Made by a program: the position numbers and the translations under genes. From assembly GCA_963709175.1 (NCBI GenBank), contig CAVPVK010000015.1:124001-188000 (forward strand): a DNA stretch of 64,000 nucleotides, written 5' to 3'. Each line of letters begins with the position of its first letter. The first letter of the stretch is position 1. Under the pieces are notes generated by a model. That model was not told the DNA's origin, did no database searches, and was given only the letters and a program-made list of their open reading frames with translations. This stretch comes from JANXQG01 sp963709175. GTDB taxonomy: Bacteria > Planctomycetota > Planctomycetia > Pirellulales > Thermoguttaceae. Shown here piece by piece: positions 1 to 9,213 of this stretch.

Positions 1-2
1 AG

Positions 3-80
3 GGGTTGCGTCATGCGCGTGGCGAGATTCGCTCCATTCCCCTCATTATCCCGCTTGCCGCAGATCTCGGCAAGGTGTAA
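3..80 (+). CDS. 3' end of an unidentified gene (partial)
   Basis: A frame open from the window edge closes at TAA 78-80. The last 25 residues include a hydrophobic run (SIPLIIPLAADLGKV). It is short and I recognise no family, so it may be the tail of an upstream gene or chance. Confidence 0.3.
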   Translation, partial: GLRHARGEIRSIPLIIPLAADLGKV

Positions 81-162
81 CCGACTTTGACGAACGCGCC
101 GCCAGTGCCGCCGCGAGAGCGGGAAAATGGGCATTTTCGTCGCCAGCCGGCCAACTTGCCCG

Positions 163-191
163 TTGACATTTGCCGCGTTGAATGCCATTCT
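163..191 (+). promoter_or_regulatory. candidate sigma70-type promoter for the lipoprotein gene
   Basis: TTGACA at 163-168 is followed after 17 bases by CATTCT (186-191), a weak -10. It lies about 40 bases before the start codon at 233, in an otherwise featureless stretch. Perfect -35, poor -10. Confidence 0.35.
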
Positions 192-232
192 GAAATGAAG
201 CAATCTATCTTATCCGTCGAAGGAGGCACCTC

Positions 233-562
233 ATGCCGCTCGTTTTTTGTCGGTCGTTCCTTTGCTCCGCTCTGATCTTGGCGGGAGTGCTCACCCTCAC
301 GGTGGGGTGCTCTTCCTCGCCCGACAAGGGGAGCCCTGCTGCCACCAGCAATACCGCGAAACCGGCCACCTCGGCAGTGAAGCCGGTGGAGCCCGCGGTC
401 CCGTTGGAGCCGGCGAAGCCCGTCGAATCGGCCAAGCCGAGCGAACCCGCCACGTCCTCCGTGCCAGCCAATCCGGCCCCATCCGCGGCCCCACCCATCT
501 CGCTTGACAGCGGCGATATCCCCACTCCCCCGCCGCCCGTTCGGCCCGACGCCAGCAAGTAG
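233..562 (+). CDS. small Pro/Ala-rich lipoprotein
   Basis: 109 residues. The N-terminus is a lipoprotein signal: a short charged start, a hydrophobic core (ALILAGVLTL) and a lipobox LTVGC, so Cys26 should be lipidated and the protein held at a membrane. The mature part is low-complexity, rich in Pro, Ala, Glu, Lys and Ser (repeated KPVE/PAKP-like units), a disordered tether rather than an enzyme. A strong Shine-Dalgarno AAGGAGG (220-226) sits 6 bases before the ATG. No folded domain is visible and the function is unknown; planctomycete genomes carry many such short lipoproteins. Confidence 0.7.
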   Translation: MPLVFCRSFLCSALILAGVLTLTVGCSSSPDKGSPAATSNTAKPATSAVKPVEPAVPLEPAKPVESAKPSEPATSSVPANPAPSAAPPISLDSGDIPTPPPPVRPDASK

Positions 563-700
563 GACGGCGGGCCGTTGCCATCGCCTGCCCCGATATGGAG
601 CACCGATATGGAGCAGCGTCCGCGAAAGCCCAGTTGCATGTTGCATAACCCACCGTTTCTCGCGGCGCTTATGCCAGGCACCCTGCGTTCATGACGGGCG

Positions 701-1885
701 ATGATACTCTACGGCCTACTCATCGCTTACGTCTTCCTGGGCTGCGTCTATTGGCTGTGGATGTTGGTCGGCACGGTGCGAATAGTCCGCTCCGTGCCGA
801 TGCTGTCGCAATCCGACGCCCTGCCGCTGTCGCCGTGGCCGCGAGTCACGATCGTCATTCCTGCCTGCAATGAGGCAGCCACGCTGGAATCGGCATTGGG
901 CTCGGTCCTGGAGCAGGACTATCCCGACCTGGAAATCATCCTCATTGATGATCGTTCGACTGACGGCACGGCGGCCCTTGTCGACCGCATGGCGGCTCGC
1001 GACCCCCGGATATTGGCGATCCACGTCGTGCAGCTTCCCGAGGGCTGGCTTGGCAAAGTGCACGCCTTGGCCCTGGGCGCGGAGAAGGCCAGCGGCTCCT
1101 GGTTGCTCTTCACGGACGCCGACGTGCACATGCACGCGGGGACACTCCGCCGCGCCGTCGCCTTTGCGGCCCAACGCCAAGTCGATCATTTGGCAGCGGT
1201 GCCCGATCTCTGGCACAGTTCGCTCATGGTCGATGTCTTGCTGGCGCTTTTTGCCCGCACGTTCATGGTTGCCCTGCGGCTGTGGTCGGTGGCCGACGCG
1301 AAGTCCGACGCCTGCATCGGTATTGGGGCCTTCAATCTCGTCCGCCGCGCGGCTCTCGATCGGACCGACGGCTTCGCCTGGCTGCGGATGGAGGTGGGCG
1401 ACGACCTGGGCCTGGGCATGATGCTCAAGCAGGCCGGGGGCCGCTGCTGCCTGGTGCACGCCCGAGGGCTGGTGGGCCTGCACTGGTATCGCACCGTGCG
1501 CGAGGTGGCCCTTGGGGCCGAAAAGGCCTATTGCTCGGCCGCAAAATGCAGCGTGGTCCGCCTACTAGTCCTGTGCATCCTCTTGGTTGCCATGGAATGG
1601 GCGCCGCTGCTGGCCTGTGGGTTCGGTCTTGGACCTGGGGCAATCCCCGGCCTGCTGTGGTCGGGACTGGCAATGCTTGCCGCAGCCGTCGGCAGCGCAG
1701 CGATCATCGCCCGCTGGTCGACAACGCGATTGCTGCCGGCCCTGCTTGCGCCCCTTGCCGCCGTGCTGTCGGCGGGCATCATGTTGCGAAGCGCGTGGCT
1801 GGGATGCTGCCGCGGGGGGATCGTCTGGCGAGGCACGCTTTATCGCAAGGATCAATTGCTGGCCGGCCGCCGACTGCGGATCTAG
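701..1885 (+). CDS. family 2 glycosyltransferase, HpnB-like, membrane-bound
   Basis: 394 residues. An N-terminal membrane segment (about 4-27) is followed by a GT-A domain: the nucleotide-binding start VTIVIPACNEA, VLEQDYPDLEIILIDDRSTDGT, the metal-binding DAD in LLFTDADVHMHAG, and a later acidic motif VGDDLGLGMMLKQAGG. The C-terminal third (from about residue 280) holds three to four membrane helices. This order and the WLGKVHALALGA segment match the hopene-associated glycosyltransferase HpnB group, although no other hopanoid gene is nearby, so the acceptor (lipid or polysaccharide) is unknown. It uses a nucleotide-sugar donor on the cytoplasmic face. ATG at 701 directly precedes the first helix. 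Confidence 0.85.
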   Translation: MILYGLLIAYVFLGCVYWLWMLVGTVRIVRSVPMLSQSDALPLSPWPRVTIVIPACNEAATLESALGSVLEQDYPDLEIILIDDRSTDGTAALVDRMAARDPRILAIHVVQLPEGWLGKVHALALGAEKASGSWLLFTDADVHMHAGTLRRAVAFAAQRQVDHLAAVPDLWHSSLMVDVLLALFARTFMVALRLWSVADAKSDACIGIGAFNLVRRAALDRTDGFAWLRMEVGDDLGLGMMLKQAGGRCCLVHARGLVGLHWYRTVREVALGAEKAYCSAAKCSVVRLLVLCILLVAMEWAPLLACGFGLGPGAIPGLLWSGLAMLAAAVGSAAIIARWSTTRLLPALLAPLAAVLSAGIMLRSAWLGCCRGGIVWRGTLYRKDQLLAGRRLRI

Positions 1886-2000
1886 CGCCCCAGATCCAAT
1901 ACCTTAGCCCGAACAACGGCCCTTCCCCGCCACGGCCGCATGTCGTAAAATCCCGGCTTGAACAAAAGCCAGTGAACCACTTGCCAAGGAATTGTCCACC

Positions 2001-2462
2001 ATGGAGAGAACGCTAATTCTGTTGAAACCCGATTGTGTGCAGCGCCGCCTGGCCGGGCGGGTCATTGCCCGTTTCGAGGAAAAGGGGCTGGAAATTGTCG
2101 CCATGAAAATGATGCTAGTCACGCCCGAATTGGCCAGGCGGCACTATGCCGAACACGTGGCCAAGGGCTGGTATCCAAGCCTGGAGGCCTTCATCACGTC
2201 CGGACCGATTGTCGCCCTGGTGGCGGAAGGGCCCGAGGCGATCCGCGTCGTTCGCGAGATGGTTGGCGCCACGAACGGCCGCAATGCCGGGCCGGGAACG
2301 ATCCGCGGCGATCACGGCATGAGTCGACAGATGAACCTTGTTCATGCCTCCGATGGTCCAGAAGCGGCCCAGCGGGAGACGCAGATCTTTTTCCGCCCGG
2401 AGGAATACTGCCGGCAAACGCCCGCCCTGCAACCCTGGTCGTTGGCAGAAGACGAGAAATAA
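2001..2462 (+). CDS. ndk: nucleoside diphosphate kinase
   Basis: 153 residues, normal for the family. It transfers the gamma-phosphate of ATP to nucleoside diphosphates through a phospho-histidine. Visible signatures: TLILLKPD with the conserved Lys9, NGRNAGPGTIRGDHG, and the active-site motif NLVHASD with His115 (family usual NxxHGSD; here Ala replaces Gly). The ATG at 2001 is chosen over an in-frame TTG at 1992 because AAGGA (1986-1990) is 10 bases before the ATG but only one base before the TTG. The C-terminus (PALQPWSLAEDEK) extends slightly past the usual end. Confidence 0.95.
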   Translation: MERTLILLKPDCVQRRLAGRVIARFEEKGLEIVAMKMMLVTPELARRHYAEHVAKGWYPSLEAFITSGPIVALVAEGPEAIRVVREMVGATNGRNAGPGTIRGDHGMSRQMNLVHASDGPEAAQRETQIFFRPEEYCRQTPALQPWSLAEDEK

Positions 2463-2547
2463 TTCTTAGCGCGTCGTGCAATTAACGGCCTGCAGTTGTA
2501 GAGTTCTCGCCAAGCTACCACAATCCATTTTTATTGCTTATCGGAAA

Positions 2548-2576
2548 TTGACTCGCTTTTACCAATCGGTTAGGCT
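2548..2576 (+). promoter_or_regulatory. candidate sigma70-type promoter for the PEP-CTERM repeat gene
   Basis: TTGACT (2548-2553), 17 bases, TAGGCT (2571-2576). It lies about 70 bases before the ATG at 2645, in the AT-richer 180-base gap after ndk. The -10 is weak. No sigma54 motif is seen here, unlike the exosortase gene. Confidence 0.35.
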
Positions 2577-2644
2577 GAGGATAGGGAAAACGACGTCGAA
2601 TTCACTGAATTCTCCGTCACGTCTCTTCTGAAAAGGTGAGGAAA

Positions 2645-5600
2645 ATGGGACTGCGCTTCAAACTCGTGGGGTCTTTCTTGCTTCTTGCTTGTTCCGCGGC
2701 GGCGCAGGGGCAACCGCTCGTGGTCAGCGCTAATTTCGGGGCGGAAAACGGATCATTGGCCCCCACCGACCAGGCGGGCGTCGTTCCCGCGATCAACTGG
2801 AACAATCTCAGCGCACCGAGCGGCACCCAGTCGCTGCTAGCTAATGACGGAGTGACCTCCGGGGGCAGCGTGACTTGGGGCGGTCCAGGCGATGATTGGC
2901 AAGCGGTTGGTACCACGACTACGCCCGACCAGACGATGATGTACGGCTACGTCGATGCAGGCAGCGGCGGCCCCTTGACGGCAACTTTCTCCGGTCTGCC
3001 CGCCAACCTCAGCAACTATTACAACGTCTATGTATACACCGCCGGTGACTCTCCGGCGCGAGGACCGGCGATTACACGATCGGCGGGACGATGGTTCTGG
3101 CCACTCAGGGCTCCAACGGCGGCAACGGCACTTCTCCCTATTACCAAGCCGGGTATGGAACGGCCGGGAACTTTATTCAGTTCATGGGGCTCAGCGGCAG
3201 CAGCGTTACGCTTCTGGCTTCTCAGTATAACTTCCGTGCGCCCGTTGACGGCATTGAGATCGTAGCCACACCGAAACTCACTTGGACCGGCACGCAGAGC
3301 GGCAATTGGAACACCGCCGATGTGAACTGGCACGACATCAACAGCAACCCGGCCGTTTATGCGGATGGGTCGGGCGTTGTCTTCGACGATACGGCGACGG
3401 GGACGACCACGGTGGACATCTCGGGGAGCAATGTCGCGCCGGCCAGTGTGACGTTCAGCAATAGCGTCCTGAACTATACGCTGCAAAGCAACGAGGGCTA
3501 TGGCATCACGGGGATTACGGGGCTGAACAAGTCGGGCACGGGCACCCTGACGATCAGCAGCGTGAATTCGTTTACCGGCCCTGTCACGCTCGGCGGAGGC
3601 ACTATCCAAGTTGGCTCCGTTGCCAACGCTGGCGCGAACAGCCCTCTGGGGGCCGGCACCGACCTGCTCTTTGCCGGCGGTATCCTGGAGTACACCGGCA
3701 CGGATGCTACTCCCTCCACGAACCGCGCCATAACGCTGGGTGCAGCCGGGGGCACGCTCCAAGTGGACAACCCCAGTACGGTCTTGACGTTCAGCGGCAA
3801 TGTCATAGGAACGGCGACCGCCGGTTCGACCGCGGTCCTTACGCTCAGCGGGAGCAGCACCGGTAATGCGGCTTCCGTCGGTGCCGGTGAAAGCTACGTG
3901 CAAAGCGCGGCTTCTCCGGTGTCATCGCCGACGGCACCAGCGGTGGCACCGTGGCGGTTGTCAAGACCGGCGTGGGCGGTTGGATGCTGACCGGCAACAA
4001 TACGTATAGCGGCGGCACCCAAATCAATGCCGGGAATATCGAAATCACCAATCCGGGCGCCTTGGGCAGCGGCACGGTCAACGTCGCGGCCGGCGCACAG
4101 TTGGCCTTTAATATGAACGGCCAGACCATCAACAACAACATCACGCTCAACGGCGTCACGACCAACCTCAACGACCTCAGCGGCGCCCTGGTCGGCGACA
4201 ACCTGGGCGGGGGCGGCGGAAACACGCTCAGCGGCACCTTGACTTTGGCCGGCAGCGGAATGAGCAATGTAACCACGTCCTGGAGCGACAAGAACCTGAA
4301 CCTCGCCGGCCAGGTGACTGGCCCCGGCGGCCTCCAGGTTGACCAGTACCGTGCCGGAAACAGCCCGCCTTGGATCGTCTTGTCCAATCCGGCGAACAAC
4401 TTCGCCGGCGGCATCATTATCAACGCCGGCGAACTGCAGACGAACGCCGCCGGCGTCATCCCCTATGGCCCTGGCATGGGCGACGTGACCGCCAACACGG
4501 GCGGCACATTGAACCTGAATGCTACGACCCAGAACATCAATGGCCTATGGGGCGGGGCGCAGTCAGCGGGGCCCTCGGCGGCGGCACGGCTGGTGTGGCC
4601 GGCGCGGCCTTGCTGATCGTAGGGAACAATAACGCCACGAGCACCTTCTCTGGCAGCCTCCAGGACGGCACAGCCACCGGCGGCCTTTCGCTGGCGAAAG
4701 TGGGTAGCGGCACGTTGACCCTCAATGGCGCCAGCACCTTCTCGGCAGGCACGACGATCAACGCCGGCACGGTGCAAGCCGGCAATGACAGCGCCCTGGG
4801 CACGGGAAACCTGACGCTTGCCGGCGGCGCCCTGACCTCCAACGGCACAACGGCCTATTCCCTTCCCAACCCGCTGGTACTCAGCGGCGGCGCGACTTTG
4901 GGGGATCCGGTAAATAACGGCGCGCTCACATTCACTGCTTCCAGCGGGACGCTGACCGCCAACGCGCAGCTCACGATTAATAGCCCGGTTACAATCAATG
5001 CCAACCTGAGCGGCAGCGGTTTCGGTCTGACGAAGGCTGGTTCGGGAACGCTAACGCTAACCGGCGAGAGCACCTATACAGGACCGACGGTGATTGCCGG
5101 CGGCACGCTGCAGTTGACGGCCCTGTCGCCGTACGTGGGCATCAAGTTCGCCACGAACCGTGGCGGCGGCGCCTACCAGGTCACCGGTTCCGCCGGGGCC
5201 GTGCCCATGAGCAACTGGAACAACCTGACCGGGCAGAACCAGCCGGTGCCGCAATCGCTGCAAACGAGTTACGGCGTTCCCAGCGCGGCTACCGTCTCCT
5301 GGAGCGGCGTGAGCGACAACTGGGACGTATTCAACGCCAACCAGACCGATCAAAACGCCCAGCTCCTCAACAGCTACCTCGACAACACCAGCAGCGGCGG
5401 CAGTGAATTGATCAACGTGTCGGGCGTGCCCTACAGCCAGTACAACGTCTACGTCTACTTCGGTTCGGACGGCAACGGACGACAGGGGCAGGTGACGATC
5501 GGCGGCACGACCTACTACTATTCGACCGCCGCGAACAATAGCACGGTGCCCTATCCCTTGACCCAGACGACCGACACCAGCCAGACCTATCCGGCGGCTA

Positions 5601-6292
5601 ATTACGCCGAGTTCACCGACCTGACTGGTTCGAGCTTCACGGTCAACCAGATCGAGTCTTCCAACAACGGCATCACCGCAGTGGAGATCGTCGGCACAAG
5701 CGGGAGCTATTCCAACGAACTGCCCGTCACCACGGCCTTGACCATTGCAGCCGGCGCCGCACTCGACCTGGGCGGCCTGAGCCAACAAGTGGCCTCGTTG
5801 TCGAACTCCGGTTCGGGCGGCGGCAGCATCATCAACCGCGGCCCAGTGGCGGCCGTCCTAACCCTGAGTGCCACCGGCGGCTCGAGCACGTTCAGCGGCA
5901 CAATCGACGGCACCGTGGTCTCGCCGATCAGCCTGGTGATGAGCGGCAGCGGCAGGCAAGTCCTGACGGGCTCGCTGCTTGGCCAGGGGAGTGTGCTCGT
6001 TGACTCGGGCACGCTCATCCTCAGTGGCAGCGACAGCTACACAGGCGGCACGGCGGTCAGTGGCGGCACACTGGAGGTAACCAGCGGCAGCGCCTTACCG
6101 GCCGGGCAGAGTCTGGCGGTGGGCGCCAGCGGGACGTTCATTTTTGATCCGACGGCAACCGCCGCGCCCTTGACGGCCTCAGCCGGTCTTGCGGTCACGG
6201 CCGTGCCCGAACCATCGACACTCGCTCTGTTGGGGATGGGTGCTGTCGCCCTGCTCGCCTACGCTCGACGACGGCGAAAGCAAATGGCATAG
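2645..6292 (+). CDS. giant autotransporter-repeat PEP-CTERM surface protein, three frame breaks as read
   Basis: One secreted protein of about 1217 residues split over three frames by three apparent single-base losses: near 3055-3066 (rejoining at GDYTIGGTMVLA), near 3900-3915 (rejoining at FSGVIADGTSGG) and near 4550-4563 (rejoining at SGALGGGTAG). Three -1 steps restore the first frame. Order: signal peptide (FKLVGSFLLLACSAAAQG); a beta-rich domain at about 27-215; many autotransporter-associated strand repeats (GTLTLNGASTFSAGTTINAG type); a second copy of the beta domain at about 830-1020 (NWNNLTG..., YNVYVYFGSDGNGRQGQVTIGGTTYYY); more repeats; and the anchor VPEPSTLALLGMGAVALLAYARRRRK. 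It would be exported, cut by the exosortase encoded at 34.2 kb and displayed or released with exopolysaccharide. ATG 2645 follows AAGGTGAGG. Confidence 0.85.
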
Positions 6293-6319
6293 CAGACACG
6301 CCGAGCGTGCAAACGCACG

Positions 6320-6352
6320 ACGGGCCGTCTCTGCGGGGCGGCCCGTTTTTTT
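6320..6352 (+). terminator. Rho-independent terminator after the PEP-CTERM gene
   Basis: Perfect 8-bp stem ACGGGCCG/CGGCCCGT (6320-6327 with 6339-6346), an 11-base loop, then seven T. It lies 28 bases after the PEP-CTERM stop and just before the 3' end of the convergent pyrF. Confidence 0.9.
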
Positions 6353-6372
6353 GCAGGGAGGCCCTGTATAGT

Positions 6373-7298
6373 TTACTCGCCTCCCAGTTTTCCCGCCGGC
6401 GTTTCCGCCCGAAGCTGGGCGATCATGTCCTGGGTGGCGGCTTCCACGGCTTCTTGCCATCTTGCTCCCCTGAAGCGATCTCGATAGGCCTTGCTGGAGT
6501 GGGCGAAAATGATGCCGCGGGAGTTGTTGACGATGGCCCCCCTGCCCTGCTCGTCGAAGGCCGCAGCCACGTCGCCCGCCGTTCCCCCTTGGCTGCCGAA
6601 GCCGGGCACCAGGAACCACGTGTGCGGCATGACCGCCCGCAGCTCGGCCAATTGCTCCGGCCACGTCGCGCCGACAACGGCCCCCACCGCTCCATATCCA
6701 TTGTCTCCCTCGGTCCTCACGGCCAGGCATTCCACGAACTCGGCTACGTGCCGATAGACTGGCTTGCCGTCGGCAACGAGGTCTTGGATCATCCGTCCGC
6801 CCGGGTTGGAGGTTTTCACGAGGACGAACAGCCCAGCCATCTGTTCGGCAGCCACGGCGACGAAAGGTTCGAGGCTGTCGTCACCCAGGTAGGGGCTGAC
6901 GGTCAGTGCATCTGCTCCCCATGTGCTTTCACGTCCCAGCAGCCCGTGCGCGTAGGCCGTGGCGGTCGAGCCGATATCATTGCGTTTGCCGTCGAGGATC
7001 ACGATCAGGCCCTGACCCTGGGCGTAGCGGATGACGTCGGCCAGAGCGGTCATGCCGGGCGGACCCAGTTCCTCAAAAAAGGCCGCCTGAGGCTTGACGG
7101 CGGGCACCAGTCGCGCGACGACGTCGATGATATCCCGGCAGAATCGCTGGTAGGCGGCGGCGACAATCTCCGGGTCGGGGGCGTCGCAGGCGGCAAGCAG
7201 TCCCGGGGGAAGGCTTTCTGCTCGCGGATCAAGCCCCACGAGCACGGGGTTCTGCAGCGCAGCACGGCCGCTTCGAGTCGATCGGAAAAGGCGAGCAC
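6373..7298 (-). CDS. pyrF: orotidine-5'-phosphate decarboxylase (PyrF subfamily 2), one frame break near the 5' end
   Basis: It decarboxylates OMP to UMP, the last step of pyrimidine synthesis. About 308 residues, the long bacterial subfamily. Motifs: VLVGLDPR, the catalytic LDGKRNDIGSTA (Lys and Asp), VSPYLG, LVKTSNPG, LVPGFGSQGG. The intact stretch from VLVGLDPR begins at 7245, but the upstream sequence in the next frame reads MLAFSDRLEAAVLR, the normal N-terminus, so one base is missing at about 7255-7265 (AVLR then QNPVLVGLDP). The start is GTG at 7298 with AAGGAG five bases before it. A 130-bp inverted-repeat element lies 42 bases upstream. Confidence 0.9.
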
Positions 7299-7339
7299 AA
7301 GCACTCCTTGAAAAATCGAGGTATTATGGGGATGGAGGA

Positions 7340-7469
7340 GGTGCAGGCCCTTCGGATTGCGGCGATTTATCGCTGCTTTCCCCCTACGTATTTTGAATCG
7401 CACGATTCAAAGCGGTGACGACCATAAGTACGTGGTGGTGCCCGCGCCGCACTCCGAAGGGCCTGCACC
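7340..7469. repeat. 130-bp element with 25-bp terminal inverted repeats
   Basis: The left arm 7340-7364 starts GGTGCAGGCCCTTCGGA; the right arm 7445-7469 is its reverse complement with 24 of 25 bases matching (one T/G difference). Inside is a second perfect palindrome, TTTGAATCG-CA-CGATTCAAA. No coding potential is visible. It could be a small non-autonomous (MITE- or REP-like) element, or a large hairpin in the leader of pyrF. No second copy was noticed in this window. Confidence 0.75.
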
Positions 7470-7558
7470 CAAAAACCGGGAAAACCGTTTCAGTCTAGTA
7501 TTGATTGTCTTCTAGCCGCAGTGATCTCACGGTGGAAACGCAAAGTATAGCCGATTTT

Positions 7559-7593
7559 GTTCAAACCGGGGGCCGCCGGGACTTGGTTTGAAC
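7559..7593. other. hairpin in the pyrF-tRNA intergenic gap
   Basis: GTTCAAACC (7559-7567) pairs perfectly with GGTTTGAAC (7585-7593) around a GC-rich 17-base loop, followed by a run of seven A. It is not a classic terminator on the plus strand; on the minus strand only AAAATC follows. Apart from this and the 130-bp element, 7299-7710 holds nothing I can identify. Confidence 0.45.
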
Positions 7594-7710
7594 CGGGCCA
7601 AAAAAACTAATATCGCTACTATCTCTTTTTCTCATCCTCGGGGTCCTGTTGCAAATTCGCCGACTTCCGGTAATACTTATAAAGTTGGTCTGCGGTTCAG
7701 GTCAGCGGTA

Positions 7711-7785
7711 CGGGGCGTGGCGCAGCCTGGCTAGCGCGTCTGAATGGGGTTCAGAAGGTCGCAAGTTCAAATCTTGTCGCCCCGA
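7711..7785 (+). tRNA. tRNA-Pro, anticodon GGG
   Basis: A full cloverleaf can be folded by eye: acceptor CGGGGCG/CGCCCCG (7 bp, perfect), D-arm GCGC-AGCCTGGCTA-GCGC, anticodon stem TCTGA/TCAGA with loop ATGGGGT giving anticodon GGG (reads CCC), T-arm GCAAG-TTCAAAT-CTTGT, discriminator A. It is 75 bases long; CCA is not encoded (CTA follows). It marks the left edge of the accessory region and is a plausible integration site. Confidence 0.95.
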
Positions 7786-7791
7786 CTAAAT

Positions 7792-7833
7792 AAAGGCTTA
7801 CGTGACAACGAGTTACGTAAGCCTTTCTTTTTT
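7792..7833 (+). terminator. Rho-independent terminator of the tRNA-Pro transcript
   Basis: Perfect 12-bp stem AAAGGCTTACGT/ACGTAAGCCTTT (7792-7803 with 7815-7826), an 11-base loop and a T-rich tail (CTTTTTT). It begins 7 bases after the tRNA. Confidence 0.9.
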
Positions 7834-7836
7834 GGG

Positions 7837-7874
7837 TTTTGTAAGGAATTGCTTTTGTAAGGGATTTTGTAAGG
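7837..7874. repeat. three direct copies of TTTTGTAAGG
   Basis: Exact copies at 7837-7846, 7853-7862 and 7865-7874, right behind the tRNA terminator. Short clustered repeats beside a tRNA can be recombinase-binding sites, but no integrase gene is present nearby, so the role is open. Confidence 0.5.
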
Positions 7875-8314
7875 GGTTGGTAGGCTGAATGGAAGGGCAA
7901 GAAGGCAGGCAACGGTAATGCACCAAGCAACATCGCCGGACGGGCAGATGCGTCCGGATGCCCCATAATCGCTCGGGGAATATATTGATTGCCGCGAGGT
8001 TGTCCGAGATCGCTCGCTAATGCCGTTGCCATGCCCCCCCCACGAATGGGTTTTGTCTCGGCCACTCCATCGCCTCTGTCACCCCCTGCCCCGATTGTGC
8101 CGACCGTTCATCACGGGCACAAAATTGCCCGCCCTCAAGCCACCCTGGCCCGATCTCTCGTCGCGGGTATCGCCCTCCACCTACGGCCACCAGCCCCGAT
8201 CCCGCCCAGGACGCCCGCGAATCAGGTCCAAGGGCTGCTCCCGCCAGCCGATCCATGGCATCATCCACGACAGCCTCGCCTCGGTGAGCAAGAGTTTCGG
8301 CCCGCAGCAGGCCC
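7875..8314. other. gap with no recognisable gene
   Basis: All six frames are open in places because the stretch is C-rich, but none gives a recognisable protein. It precedes the decayed PcfJ-like copy and may contain its degraded 5' part. Confidence 0.4.
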
Positions 8315-8979
8315 TTGAGCGGCTTGGTCTACGTCCCCAACCGCACGGACTTATTGAGTCCGATGCCCTTGGGCGGCGAACCTTCGTGGACACGGGCAGC
8401 CTATTTTTTCAAAGGGCTGGTCGCCCTGGCCCACAATCAGTCTCATTGGCTTCGAGACGATTCCACCTGGGAACGGAGCGGGACTTCACCGAGACGGCAG
8501 TTTGGAAGTCTGCCCCGACATCTGCTCGCAAACCATCCGGTCCCCAACTTCATGGACCTCGTATGGTTCATCGATCCATCGAAGGAGGCTCGCCGGAAAC
8601 AGAAGTGGTTTCGGCATCTTGGCCGTGGCGGCGGAATCAACGGCACGGACATTCCCGTGCGACTGACCAAGCTGATGGTCCATCATTTCATGCACGCTCC
8701 CGAACATTACACGGTCGAGGAGGCATTCCGCTGGGGCCAAATCCGTGGCTTCGGCGGCGAACCGGCACTGGTGCAGGCCGTAAACGCCACCCGCCTTGTC
8801 CGCGACTTCGACCATGAAGCCTACTGGGCAAAGGTGTCCTGACCATCGAGATCGATCCTGGCACCCGGACCATCGTGCAGGCCAAGGGCAAGCGGAACTC
8901 GTATCCGTCGCCGGAAGGTCGGAAAATCATGTTGCGATGGGCACGGCAGGAGGGTTTGAAGGTGGCCGACCACGTTTGA
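8315..8979 (+). pseudogene. decayed PcfJ-like gene with internal deletion
   Basis: The frame 8315-8842 is clearly homologous to the middle of the intact copy at 9173-10663: VALAHNQSHWLR, RRQFGSLPRHLLANHPVPNFMDLVWF, WFRHLGRGGGINGTDIPVRLTKLMVHHFMHAPEHYTVEEAFRWGQ. After YWAKV it jumps one frame over to VLTIEIDPGTRTIVQAKGKRN and RKIMLRWARQEGLKVADHV (stop 8977-8979), the C-terminus of the same family. About 150 codons, including the GRAMQHC-type core, are missing, and no homologous N-terminus is found upstream. It is a remnant of an older tandem copy. Confidence 0.75.
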
Positions 8980-9057
8980 GCGAACCTCACGCCGCCTCCG
9001 GTGTCATTTAGTCTACAGAAGATCGTTTCCCAAATTCTGGAAATAAAGGAATCCGTA

Positions 9058-9213
9058 ATGGACAAACTTCAACCCGCGTTGACGAGTCGATGTGCCACGC
9101 ACGTCGGGCCGCTGTCCCCGTGCGAATACTGGCTCCACATCCACAGCACGGGTTTCCTCATTTTCAGAAACGATGGCACGAAAGCGAACCAAAGGTATTT
9201 TGAGTCCGGTTGA
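9058..9213 (+). CDS. possible 51-residue upstream ORF overlapping the PcfJ-like start
   Basis: ATG 9058 has AAGGA seven bases before it, a better ribosome site than that of the following gene at 9173, which it overlaps by 41 bases in another frame. The peptide resembles no known family. It could couple translation into the PcfJ-like gene or be chance. Confidence 0.25.
   Translation: MDKLQPALTSRCATHVGPLSPCEYWLHIHSTGFLIFRNDGTKANQRYFESG

Noticed and set aside
3055..4563. Programmed ribosomal frameshifting in the PEP-CTERM repeat gene
   Set aside because: Three steps of the same sign without slippery heptamers, and similar breaks in unrelated genes, point to sequence indels instead.
7751..8065. 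A minus-strand frame ending VGATRFELATF across the tRNA-Pro
   Set aside because: This ending is the well-known product of translating the complement of a tRNA; the frame overlaps the tRNA and its terminator and has no family.
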